DNA from: Kribbella voronezhensis | GTDB taxonomy: Bacteria > Actinomycetota > Actinomycetes > Propionibacteriales > Kribbellaceae | Reading direction: 5' to 3' | Assembly (NCBI RefSeq): GCF_004365175.1 | Contig: NZ_SOCE01000001.1 | Location: 3,231,403 to 3,295,402 of the forward strand | DNA length: 64,000 nucleotides | Notes under the pieces: model-generated | Seen by the model: only the letters and a program-made list of their open reading frames with translations | The model's database searches: none | What the model was told of the DNA's origin: nothing | Shown: positions 32,384 to 40,736 of the stretch, piece by piece | Layout of the letters: each line of letters starts with the position of its first letter | Numbering within the stretch: position 1 is the stretch's first letter | Made by a program: the position numbers and the translations under genes

Positions 32384-33016
32384 ATGGCCAGTTCACCAGC
32401 GCGCAGGGCTCCCGGCGGGCCGGTGCTTCAGGACACCGTCACCGAGGCAATCGGCACCGCGCTGTTCGAAGAGCTCGCCGCGGTCGGCTACGGGAGGCTC
32501 ACAGTCGAGGCCGTCGCCAAACGCGCCGGCGCCGGCAAGGCAGCTGTCTATCGACGCTGGCCCTCCAAGCAGGCGATGGTCATCGACCTGGTCACCCGGG
32601 TCGCGACCACCACAGCGGACGCCCCCGACACCGGCACGCTGCGCGGCGACGTACTCGAGTTTCTGTCCGCCGGCGCCAAGGCTCTGGCTCACCCACTGAT
32701 GTCGCGGATCGTCCCGGACCTGCTCGCTGAGGGTTCTCGCAATCCCGAGGTGGCCGCGATTCTGCTGGAGCAAGTCGGGGGCACTCGCAGGAAAAAGGCG
32801 GCGGCGATCCTGTACCGCGCGATCGAGCGCGGCGAAATCCCCGCCGACACCGACATCGAACTCGGCCTGGACTTCTTGGCCGGCCCTCTCTATTGGCGAG
32901 TGGGAATTCTCCGCGACCCGATGGATACCGAGCGTCTCCAACGCCTCACCGACAAGGTGGTTGCCGCGATAGCCGCCGCGCCGATCTCCGACGGCGAGGT
33001 AGCTTCGCGAGCATGA
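32384..33016 (+). CDS. TetR-family transcriptional regulator (210 aa)
   Basis: An N-terminal TetR helix-turn-helix (GYGRLTVEAVAKRAGAGKAAVYRRWPSK-type) and a C-terminal domain with DRIVPDLLAEG-like and LAGPLYWRVGIL segments, as in TetR_C_16-type regulators. The chosen ATG at 32384 lies at the predicted transcription start. ATGA overlap with the PCD-VOC gene shows co-transcription, and the divergent TMEM175 channel gene probably shares the operator. Confidence 0.9.
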   Translation: MASSPARRAPGGPVLQDTVTEAIGTALFEELAAVGYGRLTVEAVAKRAGAGKAAVYRRWPSKQAMVIDLVTRVATTTADAPDTGTLRGDVLEFLSAGAKALAHPLMSRIVPDLLAEGSRNPEVAAILLEQVGGTRRKKAAAILYRAIERGEIPADTDIELGLDFLAGPLYWRVGILRDPMDTERLQRLTDKVVAAIAAAPISDGEVASRA

Positions 33017-33642
33017 TGGAGCAGATTCCGGCACGGGAGTTCCATGCTGCTGATGGCGTTGAGGACTGGCGCTCGCTGTACCACCTGGTCTCGGCGCATT
33101 TCCGTACTGCGTCGCTGGCCGAAGGCGTCGCGTTCGTTGAAGAGATCGGCCGCATCACCGGGGAAGCCGAGGCGCAGTATCTCGCTGTTGACCTGAGGGC
33201 TGCCGGTGTCACGGTGTCGTTGGGACGGCGTGATGTTGCGCTGGCTCGGCGGGTCTCGTCGGCGGCGAAGGAGTTGCATCTCCGCGCCGATCCGACCGCT
33301 GTGCAGGTCGTCAACGTGACGCTCGATGTGCTTGTCGGCGGCAACGTTCTCCCGTTCTGGAAGGCGCTGCTCGGATACGGGCAGATCGGGGACGACTACC
33401 TGTTCGACTCACTGCGCCGGGGGCCGGGATTCGGCTTACAGCAAATGGATTCCGAGCGCCCGCAGCGCAACCGGATTCACCTCGACGTCGCCGTACCGCA
33501 CGATCAGGCCGAGGCGCGTGTCGCCGCCGCTCTGGCCGCGGGCGGTCGTCTGGTGTCCGATTCCTACGCACCGAAGTGGTGGGTTCTTGCCGATGCCGAG
33601 GGCAACGAGGCCTGCATCGCAACGTGGCTCGGGCGTGAATAG
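33013..33642 (+). CDS. PCD-like + VOC two-domain protein, paralogue (209 aa)
   Basis: It has the same architecture as the gene at 28767-29459. The N-terminal half has a PCD-like pattern (GVAFVEEIGRITGEAE, YLAVDLRAAGVTVSLGRRDV). The C-terminal VOC domain has VQVVNVTLDVLVGGNVLPFW, QQMDSERPQRNRIHLDVAVP and WWVLADAEGNEACIATW. Several blocks are nearly identical between the two copies. It overlaps tetR by 4 bp and is its likely target. The function is unknown. Confidence 0.82.
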   Translation: MMEQIPAREFHAADGVEDWRSLYHLVSAHFRTASLAEGVAFVEEIGRITGEAEAQYLAVDLRAAGVTVSLGRRDVALARRVSSAAKELHLRADPTAVQVVNVTLDVLVGGNVLPFWKALLGYGQIGDDYLFDSLRRGPGFGLQQMDSERPQRNRIHLDVAVPHDQAEARVAAALAAGGRLVSDSYAPKWWVLADAEGNEACIATWLGRE

Positions 33643-33679
33643 GACGGGGTTCGTTCCGCGGCTGGAGCTTCCTTCGCTA

Positions 33680-34602
33680 CTAGGGCGTGAGTAGCGTCGC
33701 GAGGGTGTCGGCGTAGCTGGTGAGGCGATCCAACTGGGAGCCGTTGCGGGTGATGCGGAAGCCGTGGCGGCGGCCCCAGAAGGCGCCTTCGACCAGGTGG
33801 AGTTGGGCCCAGCGCTGGGTGCGTTCGCGGTCGAGGTTCGCAGCTTCGGTGAAGATGTCGAGGAAGCGGCGTACCGGCTTTGCCAAATCGCCTGCTTCGA
33901 AGAAGGTCAGCGCGCGGACCTTGAGCAGGGCGCCGGCGTCATACGCGGGATCGCCTGCGTAGCCTTTCGGATCGACGACCAGCCAGGGCTCGCGGTCTGC
34001 CCGCAGGATGTTTCTGGCGTGGAAATCGCCGTGGACAAGGGTATCCGGCTGGATCGGCCCGAGTTCGCGGACGGTCGCGAGGGCGGCATCGACGACGTAC
34101 GACGGCAACGGGTGCGGCAACTCCGTCGAATCGCGGAGCAGTTGCTCCTCCCACTCGCCGGCCCGATCTCGCAGCCGCGGCAGAGCAGGTGGCGCCGGGA
34201 TTGCCAGCCGGCGGCTGAGCTCCCCTGCGACGGTCGCCACCTCGTCACTGTCTTCGACGCCCGCCAGGGTTGACGTCCGAGCCCGCTCGAGCAACATCGC
34301 GTACTGCGAATCGTCGCGCTCGTACAGCTGACTGCGGCGCCACCATTCCACGCCACGAACGCGTCGGGCTCGTGCACATTGCCGGGATGCGGAAACGACA
34401 CCTTCAACGCGGCGGGACCCTGAGCCCGTCGTACCGGGACGATGACCCCGACGCCGCCGTGCATGACTTCGCCGTCTTGCGCGCATTCCCACCGGTCAAG
34501 CAACCCGTCCACAATGCTGGGCAGTTCGGCAAGCCACTTCGCGCCGCGCTCCCCTTCACGCTCGACCGTGCTCCGTTCAAACGCCCCAGGTATCCCAACC
34601 AT
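33680..34602 (-). pseudogene. Streptomycin 6-kinase-like aminoglycoside phosphotransferase, frameshifted
   Basis: APH(6)-type kinases phosphorylate streptomycin. The N-terminal frame from 34602 contains the APH(6) start (WLAELPSIVDGLLDRWE; AALKVSFPHPGNVHEPDAF). After about 34335 the protein continues in another frame (SQLYERDDSQYAMLLERA) with the catalytic loop VHGDFHARNIL and DPKGYAGDPAYDAGALL. Adding one base near 34330, in GCCGCAGTCAGC, restores a full-length kinase. It is a pseudogene unless the indel is an assembly error. Confidence 0.78.
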
Positions 34603-34719
34603 CCGCGCACCCTAGGCGCGCCGACCTGCTTCAGAACGACTGGGGTACGCCAACTCGCTGAGGTTGAGCAGCTCTGGCATGCCCGGTACATACCGATCGA
34701 CAACCACCACACCGAACCG

Positions 34720-35067
34720 CAGGAGCCGCACGGGGCACCACCTGCACCGGATCCAGGACGAGCAACCACCGCTTCGTTACCGAGCCCGCGACGCAGGAGC
34801 GGCGACGCAGGAGCGGCGACGCAGGAGCCGCACGGGCACCACCTGCACCGGATCCAGGACGAGCAACCCCCCTTCGCTACCGAGCCGCGACGAGGGAGCG
34901 GCGAACCACGGGGCGGGCGGGAGCCGCGACGCAGGAGCCGCGTGGCGTACCACCCGCACCCGACCGACGACGGCAACCACCGCGTCTTTCACCGAGCCGC
35001 GACGCAGGAGCGGCGACTGCGGGCGGGTGGGAGCGGCGACGCAGGAGCCGCGTGGGGGATCACCTGA
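34720..35067. repeat. About 105-bp imperfect tandem repeats, 3.3 copies
   Basis: Units start with CAGGAGCCGC at 34720, 34822, 34932 and 35042 (periods 102, 110, 110). Each contains a block like GCACCGGATCCAGGACGAGC and ends with one to three CGACGCAGGAGCGG submotifs. The array fills most of the 544-bp gap between the divergent kinase-like gene and the RAE. Its translation is low-complexity in every frame, so I do not regard it as coding. Confidence 0.85.
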
Positions 35068-35134
35068 GCAACATGGTTGCTGCAGGCATACAAAACAGAA
35101 GGCAAGGAGATGACTCTCCCTGCCGTGTCTAAGT

Positions 35135-35167
35135 TATAACGCATGGGGGGACTTGCCGCAAGGCCCC
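35135..35167 (+). promoter_or_regulatory. helR promoter with rifamycin-associated element (RAE)-like palindrome
   Basis: GGGGACTTGC-C-GCAAGGCCCC at 35147-35167 is a 21-bp inverted repeat with one mismatch. It matches, as far as I remember it, the RAE consensus upstream of rifamycin-inactivating genes and helR in actinomycetes. A -10-like TATAAC lies at 35135-35140, which would put the RAE in the first transcribed bases. Induction by rifamycins is expected from the known element. Confidence 0.75.
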
Positions 35168-35226
35168 GTGGGTGGCGGAGAATCGTCGGCCGTAGCTGAA
35201 TCTGCCGAACGACGGGGAGTCGCAGA

Positions 35227-35262
35227 GTGCGTGTGTTGTTGTCGATGTACGGGAGCCGCTGA
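35227..35262 (+). CDS. 11-codon leader ORF resembling a glycosyltransferase N-terminus
   Basis: GTG at 35227, after GGGGAG, reads MRVLLSMYGSR and stops one base before the helR ATG. This is the typical beginning of MGT-type glycosyltransferases (MRVLLSTYGSRGD and similar), a family that includes rifamycin glycosyltransferases. It may be a remnant of a gene that once stood behind the RAE, or a short coupled leader for helR. Translation is not shown. Confidence 0.45.
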   Translation: MRVLLSMYGSR

Positions 35263-35263
35263 T

Positions 35264-37426
35264 ATGACCACCAGTGCGTTCGATCTCCCGGAAAGCCTCA
35301 GCAGTAAAGCCGATCCACACCTGATCGCCCAGGACGAGCAGCACTTCGCGGCGATCAAGGAAAGCCTCGAGCAGTCCATCGCCGAGTTGACCGACCGGCT
35401 CGACGAGACCCGCAGAGCGCCCGGCGGCGAAGGCCAGGCGGCCCTCGACCGGGACCTGGAGATCCACCGGCTGACCACCAGACTGCGCACCCTGCGCAGA
35501 TTCGGGCTGGACCTCTGCCTCGGCCACATGGTCAGCGCGGAAGACAACCAGGCACTGTACGTCGGACGTCTCGGCCTCACCGACAGCGACGGCCGCCGGC
35601 TCCTGATCGACTGGCGATCGCCTGCGGCGGAGCCGTTCTTCGGTGCGACCCATGCGAACCCGATGGGTCTGACCAGCCGCCGCCGGTACCGCTGGACGCG
35701 CGGCAAGATCAGTGACTACTGGGACGAGATCTTCACCGAGGACGGCCTCGAAGGACACAAAGCGTCACTCGACGACCAGTCCGCCTTCATCGCCAGCCTC
35801 GGCAGCAACCGCTCGCCTCGCATGCGCGACGTACTCGGCACCATCCAGGCCGATCAGGACGCGATCATCCGGGCGAGTTCCCGCGGCGCCCTGGTCGTCG
35901 ACGGCGGCCCAGGAACGGGGAAGACGGTCGTCGCGCTGCACCGTACGGCGTACCTCCTGTACTCCGATCCGCGCCTCGGCCACCGACGTGGCGGCGTACT
36001 GTTCGTCGGTCCGCACCAGCCCTACCTGGCGTACGTCTCCGATGTCCTCCCCAGCCTCGGCGAGGAAGGCGTGCAGACCTGCACCGTCAGAGATCTGCTG
36101 CCCGAAGGCCGAACAGCACCGGACGAAACGGACCCCGAAGTAGCGCGCCTGAAGGCCACAGCGGACATGGTGAAGGCGATCGAGCCGGCGGTGAAGTTGT
36201 ACGAGGAGCCGCCGACCAAGCCGATGACGGTCGAGACGCACTGGGCCGACATCTGGCTCAGTGCGGCCGACTGGGTCGAGGCGTTCGGGGCGGCAGACCC
36301 CAGTACTCCGCACAACGAGGCGCGCGACCAGGTCTGGGACGAGCTGATCACGATCCTGCTCGACAAGCACGAGGAGGAGAACGAGGACGACGACCTCTCG
36401 ATCGACCTGGTGCGCAGATCCCTTGAGCAGAACGAGGATCTGATCGATGCCTTCGGCAAGGCCTGGCCGCTGATCGAGCCGACCGACCTCGTCGGTGACC
36501 TCTGGTCGGTGCCCGCCTACCTGCGGATGTGCGCGCCCTGGCTCAGCCCCGACGAAGTGAAGAAGCTGCAACGCAAGGAAGCACCGCAGGCCTGGACGAC
36601 CTCCGACCTCCCCCTGTTGGACGCGGCGCGACAGCGGCTCGGCGATCCCGAGGCGTCCCGACGCAAGCGCCGGCAGAAGGCAGCCGCGGCAGCCGAGAAG
36701 GAGCGGATGGCCGACGTCATCGACAACATCATCCAGGCCGACGACGACAACGAAGGCTGGGTGCCGATGCTGCGCGGGCAGGACATCCAGAACAGCCTGA
36801 TCGACCTCGGTGGCCTCCCCACCGCGGACCCAGACCTGCTCGCCGGCCCCTTCGCCCACATCGTCGTCGACGAGGCTCAGGAACTGACCGACGCGGAATG
36901 GCAGATGTTGCTGCTCCGCTGCCCGTCCAGAAGTTTCACCATCGTCGGCGACCGCGCCCAGGCCAGGCACGGCTTCACCGAATCGTGGCAGGAACGGCTC
37001 GAAAGAGTCGGTCTCGACCGGGTCGAGCTGGCCTCGCTGAGCATCAACTACCGAACGCCGGAAGAGGTGATGACCGAAGCCGAGCCCGTCATCCGCGCCG
37101 CACTGCCGGACGCCAATGTGCCGACCTCCATCCGCAGCAGCGGCGTACCGGTCCGGCACGGATCAACAGCGGAGCTCGACTCGATCCTGGACACCTGGCT
37201 GGTCGAGAACGCGGAGGGGATCGGCTGTGTCATCAGTGCCGACGGGACAGTCCGTACGCCGGACCGCGTGCGCTCCTTGACGCCTGTGCTGTCCAAGGGA
37301 CTCGAGTTCGATCTGGTCGTCGTGATCGACCCGGAGTCGTTCGGCGAAGGGATCGAAGGAGCTGTCGACCGCTATGTCGCGATGACCAGAGCGACCCAGC
37401 AACTCGTCGTACTCACCACCGGGTAG
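35264..37426 (+). CDS. helR: RNA polymerase recycling motor ATPase HelR (HelD-like) (720 aa)
   Basis: A UvrD/Rep-like superfamily 1 ATPase that enters the RNA polymerase channels and releases stalled or rifamycin-bound enzyme. The N-terminal helical arm (AIKESLEQSIAELTDRLDE) is of the HelD type. The motor has Walker A GGPGTGKT at 214-221, Walker B HIVVDEAQELTDAEW, SFTIVGDRAQARHGF and the C-terminal AMTRATQQLVVLT. A further upstream extension of the frame is ignored because the ATG at 35264 has GGGAG at eight bases. The RAE upstream supports the HelR (rifamycin-tolerance) assignment over general HelD. Confidence 0.9.
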   Translation: MTTSAFDLPESLSSKADPHLIAQDEQHFAAIKESLEQSIAELTDRLDETRRAPGGEGQAALDRDLEIHRLTTRLRTLRRFGLDLCLGHMVSAEDNQALYVGRLGLTDSDGRRLLIDWRSPAAEPFFGATHANPMGLTSRRRYRWTRGKISDYWDEIFTEDGLEGHKASLDDQSAFIASLGSNRSPRMRDVLGTIQADQDAIIRASSRGALVVDGGPGTGKTVVALHRTAYLLYSDPRLGHRRGGVLFVGPHQPYLAYVSDVLPSLGEEGVQTCTVRDLLPEGRTAPDETDPEVARLKATADMVKAIEPAVKLYEEPPTKPMTVETHWADIWLSAADWVEAFGAADPSTPHNEARDQVWDELITILLDKHEEENEDDDLSIDLVRRSLEQNEDLIDAFGKAWPLIEPTDLVGDLWSVPAYLRMCAPWLSPDEVKKLQRKEAPQAWTTSDLPLLDAARQRLGDPEASRRKRRQKAAAAAEKERMADVIDNIIQADDDNEGWVPMLRGQDIQNSLIDLGGLPTADPDLLAGPFAHIVVDEAQELTDAEWQMLLLRCPSRSFTIVGDRAQARHGFTESWQERLERVGLDRVELASLSINYRTPEEVMTEAEPVIRAALPDANVPTSIRSSGVPVRHGSTAELDSILDTWLVENAEGIGCVISADGTVRTPDRVRSLTPVLSKGLEFDLVVVIDPESFGEGIEGAVDRYVAMTRATQQLVVLTTG

Positions 37427-37429
37427 GAC

Positions 37430-38611
37430 TCAGCTCGTGCCGAGCGCGTACTGGGTCCCGGTGACGGCGGCACCGCGGGCCCAGTCGGTGAAGGTGAGCG
37501 GGGTGGTGAGGATGGTGAGCTCGCAGCGTTGCACTTCTCGCGGCCCGGGCCGCAACCGGTCCGCGATCACCTCGTTCAGCGCGGCGGAGTCCGCCAGGGC
37601 AGCGACGTCTTCGCCGGCCAGCACGATGCAGGTGCTCTGGAGTGCCCCAGCGAAGGTCGCGATCAGATGTCCGAGCGCCCGGGCCGCCGCGTCGAGCCGG
37701 GCGGTGGCGTCCGGGTCGCCGGCGGCGCGGGCGGCGATCAGGTCGGCCATGGTGACGGGCCGGCCGGCAGCCGCCGACGCCTGCGCCTCGAAGTCCTCGC
37801 GATTGAGATACGCGGCCACACACCCACGGTGTCCGAGGCCGCAGACAGGACCCGTCACGTCGACCGGCGCGTGCGCGAGCAGATGCCCGTTGTCGATGGT
37901 CTGCTCGACCGGAACGCCTTCGCGGACGACACCGATGCCCAGACCGGCGCCCACGGTGATCACCCCGAAGGTCGAGTGAGTGCGCCCGGCGCCGAACCAC
38001 AACTGCTCGCGCGCGAGAGCCGCGACATCATTGGTGACGATCACCGGCAACCCGGTCCGCTCCCGCAGCGGGCCGGCGAGATCGACCTCGCTCCAGCCGA
38101 GGAAACTTCCTTCGAGTACGACGGACTGGTCGGCGACCACCCCGCCGACGGACACGCCGATGCCGTCCAGCGATGGGACCTTGCGGCCCAGCTTGGTGAC
38201 GAGCTGGGCGATGACTTTGACGGTGCCGTCGACCGGGACGACACCATCGACCGCCGCGGGGAGGGCCGCCTTCGCAGTCCCCTGCACCTCGCCGAAGAGG
38301 TCGCACACCACGCCGTACGCCGTGTCGCCGGTGAGCTTGCAACCGACCACGTGCCGGGCGCTCGGGATCGCGGCGAGGATCTGCCGCGGCCGGCCGATCG
38401 CGGTCGCGGGGTCGAGATCCTCCGAGGCGATGCCGCCCCCGATCAACGAGCGGGCGACCCGCGACATCGAGGCGTAGGAAAGGTTCAGCCGGTCGCCGAG
38501 ATCGCCGCGGGTAGCGGGGCCGTGGACCAGCAACTGCTGGGTCACGGCGAACTCACCCGCCGACAGTGATCTCTCGGGCGCGGACCGCGCAGGCCTGCTG
38601 GTCACTGTCAC
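37430..38611 (-). CDS. ROK-family transcriptional regulator (393 aa)
   Basis: An N-terminal winged helix (FAVTQQLLVHGPATRGDLGDRL... LSYASMSRVARSLI) precedes a sugar-kinase-like ROK domain with VTVGAGLGIGVV and the zinc-site-like segment CGLGHRGCVAAYL. The usual ROK zinc pattern CxCGxxGC lacks its first Cys. It is divergent from a sugar ABC importer and very likely its regulator. The GTG at 38611 lies next to the operator, so the mRNA is probably leaderless. Confidence 0.9.
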   Translation of the reverse strand: MTVTSRPARSAPERSLSAGEFAVTQQLLVHGPATRGDLGDRLNLSYASMSRVARSLIGGGIASEDLDPATAIGRPRQILAAIPSARHVVGCKLTGDTAYGVVCDLFGEVQGTAKAALPAAVDGVVPVDGTVKVIAQLVTKLGRKVPSLDGIGVSVGGVVADQSVVLEGSFLGWSEVDLAGPLRERTGLPVIVTNDVAALAREQLWFGAGRTHSTFGVITVGAGLGIGVVREGVPVEQTIDNGHLLAHAPVDVTGPVCGLGHRGCVAAYLNREDFEAQASAAAGRPVTMADLIAARAAGDPDATARLDAAARALGHLIATFAGALQSTCIVLAGEDVAALADSAALNEVIADRLRPGPREVQRCELTILTTPLTFTDWARGAAVTGTQYALGTS

Positions 38612-38612
38612 C

Positions 38613-38629
38613 CACTTAGTTTACAAGTG
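38613..38629. promoter_or_regulatory. ROK operator candidate
   Basis: The inverted repeat CACTT-AGTTTAC-AAGTG lies directly before the regulator's start codon. A second part-match, GTGAC...GTCAC, extends to 38640. The AT-rich centre contains a -10-like TAAACT for the leftward regulator. The rest of the 227-bp gap contains no further feature I can name apart from the GGAGGA of the permease gene. Confidence 0.55.
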
Positions 38630-38838
38630 ACCCTTGTCACACCGGCCATCATGGCTTATTTTCAATCTGACTGTAAATACCTCAGGGCCGGGATACCTCA
38701 CGCCGGCTCTTGGGCAGTCGATCAATCGGCTGGCGTCCGTGGGTACGGGGTCACGACAGGGGAGTTCACGGGCGCCACCCGTTCGAGCGGTTCGAGCGTG
38801 CCGGTGCGCCGCAGTACACCGGGCGGAGGAGACACCCC

Positions 38839-39762
38839 ATGGCCACAGCGACCCCGACCCAGCAGCAGGCCAGCCGCCGGAAAGCCCCCACCGGCTACCG
38901 CGACGACACCCGGCTCGCCCTGCTCTTCATCCTGCCCGCCCTGATCGGCTTCTCGGTCTTCATGATCTGGCCGACGCTGCGCGGCATCTATCTCAGCTTC
39001 ACCAAGTTCAACCTGCTCACGCCGCCGAAGTTCAACGGCCTGGACAACTACATCCGGATGGTCCAGGACCCGGTCTTCTGGAACGCCCTGAAAGTCACCC
39101 TGTACTACGTGGCCCTGAACATCGGATTGCAGACAGTGCTCGCCCTCGTCATCGCCGTGATGATGCAACGGCTCACCCAGAAGACCTGGCTGCGCGGCAT
39201 CGTGCTCACGCCGTACCTGGTCTCGAACGTCGTGGCGGCGATGGTGTTCCTGTGGATCCTGGACTACCAGCTCGGGATCGGGAACACGATCCTGGCCGGC
39301 CTGGGATTCGACCGGTTGCCGTTCCTGTCCTCCGACACCTGGGTCATCCCGACGATCGCGTTGATCAACGTCTGGCGGCACGTGGGCTACACCGCGCTGC
39401 TGATCTTCGCCGGGCTGCAGATGATTCCGGAGACCGTGTACGAGGCGGGCAAGATCGACGGGGCGAGCGAAGTACGGATGTTCCGCAGCATCACCATTCC
39501 GTTGCTGCGGCCGATTCTCTCGCTGGTGTTGATCATCACGGTGGTCGGCTCGTTCCAGGTGTTCGACACCGTGGCGATCGCGACCCGTGGTGGACCCGTC
39601 GATTCGTCCCGGGTGCTGCAGTTCTACATCTACGACGTCGCTTTCGGGCGGTTCCAGTTCGGTTATGCCTCGGCGATGTCGGTCGCCCTGCTCGCAGTAC
39701 TGGTGGTCATCACTTTCGTCCAGTACCGGCTCACCCGCGCCGAGTCTTCCGACCTGGCCTGA
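38839..39762 (+). CDS. Carbohydrate ABC transporter permease (MalF-type) (307 aa)
   Basis: An inner-membrane permease of the CUT1 class with six or seven helices (LALLFILPALIGFSVFMIWP; TLYYVALNIGLQTVLALVIA; YASAMSVALLAVLVVITFV). The EAA loop is YEAGKIDGASEVRMFRSITI. A start ATG follows GGAGGA. The operon is permease-permease-binding protein without its own ATPase, so a shared MsiK-like ATPase is expected elsewhere, as usual in actinobacteria. Confidence 0.94.
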   Translation: MATATPTQQQASRRKAPTGYRDDTRLALLFILPALIGFSVFMIWPTLRGIYLSFTKFNLLTPPKFNGLDNYIRMVQDPVFWNALKVTLYYVALNIGLQTVLALVIAVMMQRLTQKTWLRGIVLTPYLVSNVVAAMVFLWILDYQLGIGNTILAGLGFDRLPFLSSDTWVIPTIALINVWRHVGYTALLIFAGLQMIPETVYEAGKIDGASEVRMFRSITIPLLRPILSLVLIITVVGSFQVFDTVAIATRGGPVDSSRVLQFYIYDVAFGRFQFGYASAMSVALLAVLVVITFVQYRLTRAESSDLA

Positions 39763-39775
39763 AAGGCGACGACCA

Positions 39776-40729
39776 ATGACTACCGACACCACTCCGCAGG
39801 TCGCGACCATCGCGCCCACCACTACGGTTCGTCACGCCGCCCCGAAGGAGCCGCGCAGCTTCAACCCCGGCCGCGCACTCGCCTGGGCCTTCATGATCCT
39901 CGTGATCCTCGTCAGCCTCTTCCCCTTCTACTGGATGCTGCGGACCGCTTTGTCGAGTAACAACGCCTTGTACGCCGGTTCGCACAGCCTCCTGCCCGTG
40001 CAAGCCTCGGCCGGTGGTTTCGAGCGGGTTTTCGGCCTGCAGACCGGGCAGGAGGCGATCGACGCGGGCGGCGCCGGCCAGGCGATCAACTTCTGGCGCT
40101 ATCTGTTCAACTCGGTCGTCGTGTCGACGCTGATCACGGTCGGCCAGGTGTTCTTCTCCGCGATGGCGGCCTACGCCTTCGCGCGGTTGCAGTGGAAGCA
40201 CCGGGAGAAGGTCTTCGCGTTCTTCCTTGCCGGGTTGATGATTCCGGCCATCTTCACGCTGCTGCCGAACTTCGTGCTGATCAAGCAGCTCGGCCTGGTG
40301 GACACGCTGCTCGGGATCGCGTTGCCGACGATGTTCATGACGCCGTTCGCGGTGTTCTTCCTGCGCCAGTTCTTCCTCGGCATCTCCCGTGAGGTCGAGG
40401 AGGCGGCGCTGATGGACGGCGCTTCCAAGGTCCGGGTGTTCTTCCGGCTGATCCTGCCGATGTCGGTGGCGCCGATCACCACGCTGGCGATCCTCACCTA
40501 CATCGCGTCCTGGAACGAGTACTTCTGGGCGTTGATGGTCAGCTACACCGACAAGTCCCGGGTGCTCACCGTCGCGCTCGGGGTGTTCAAGTCGCAGACG
40601 CCGCAGACCGGTCCGGACTGGTCGGGGCTGATGGCGGCCACGCTCGTCGCGGCCCTGCCGATGCTGGTGCTGTTCATGCTCTTCGCGAAACGCATCGTCA
40701 ACTCCATCGGCTTCAGCGGGATCAAGTGA
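39776..40729 (+). CDS. Carbohydrate ABC transporter permease (MalG-type) (317 aa)
   Basis: The partner permease of the CUT1 importer. It has the hydrophobic start LAWAFMILVILVSLFPFYWM, the EAA loop VEEAALMDGASKVRVFFRLI and the C-terminal segment AKRIVNSIGFSGIK, typical of MalG-type subunits. Compared with other MalG proteins it has an inserted periplasmic stretch between the first two helices (LLPVQASAGGFERVFGLQTG). It lies 13 bp after the first permease. Confidence 0.94.
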   Translation: MTTDTTPQVATIAPTTTVRHAAPKEPRSFNPGRALAWAFMILVILVSLFPFYWMLRTALSSNNALYAGSHSLLPVQASAGGFERVFGLQTGQEAIDAGGAGQAINFWRYLFNSVVVSTLITVGQVFFSAMAAYAFARLQWKHREKVFAFFLAGLMIPAIFTLLPNFVLIKQLGLVDTLLGIALPTMFMTPFAVFFLRQFFLGISREVEEAALMDGASKVRVFFRLILPMSVAPITTLAILTYIASWNEYFWALMVSYTDKSRVLTVALGVFKSQTPQTGPDWSGLMAATLVAALPMLVLFMLFAKRIVNSIGFSGIK

Positions 40730-40736
40730 GGACGTC

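Noticed and set aside
34404-35113. Open frames across the 105-bp repeats
   Set aside because: Each frame and strand gives low-complexity repeats; no ribosome binding site or known domain.
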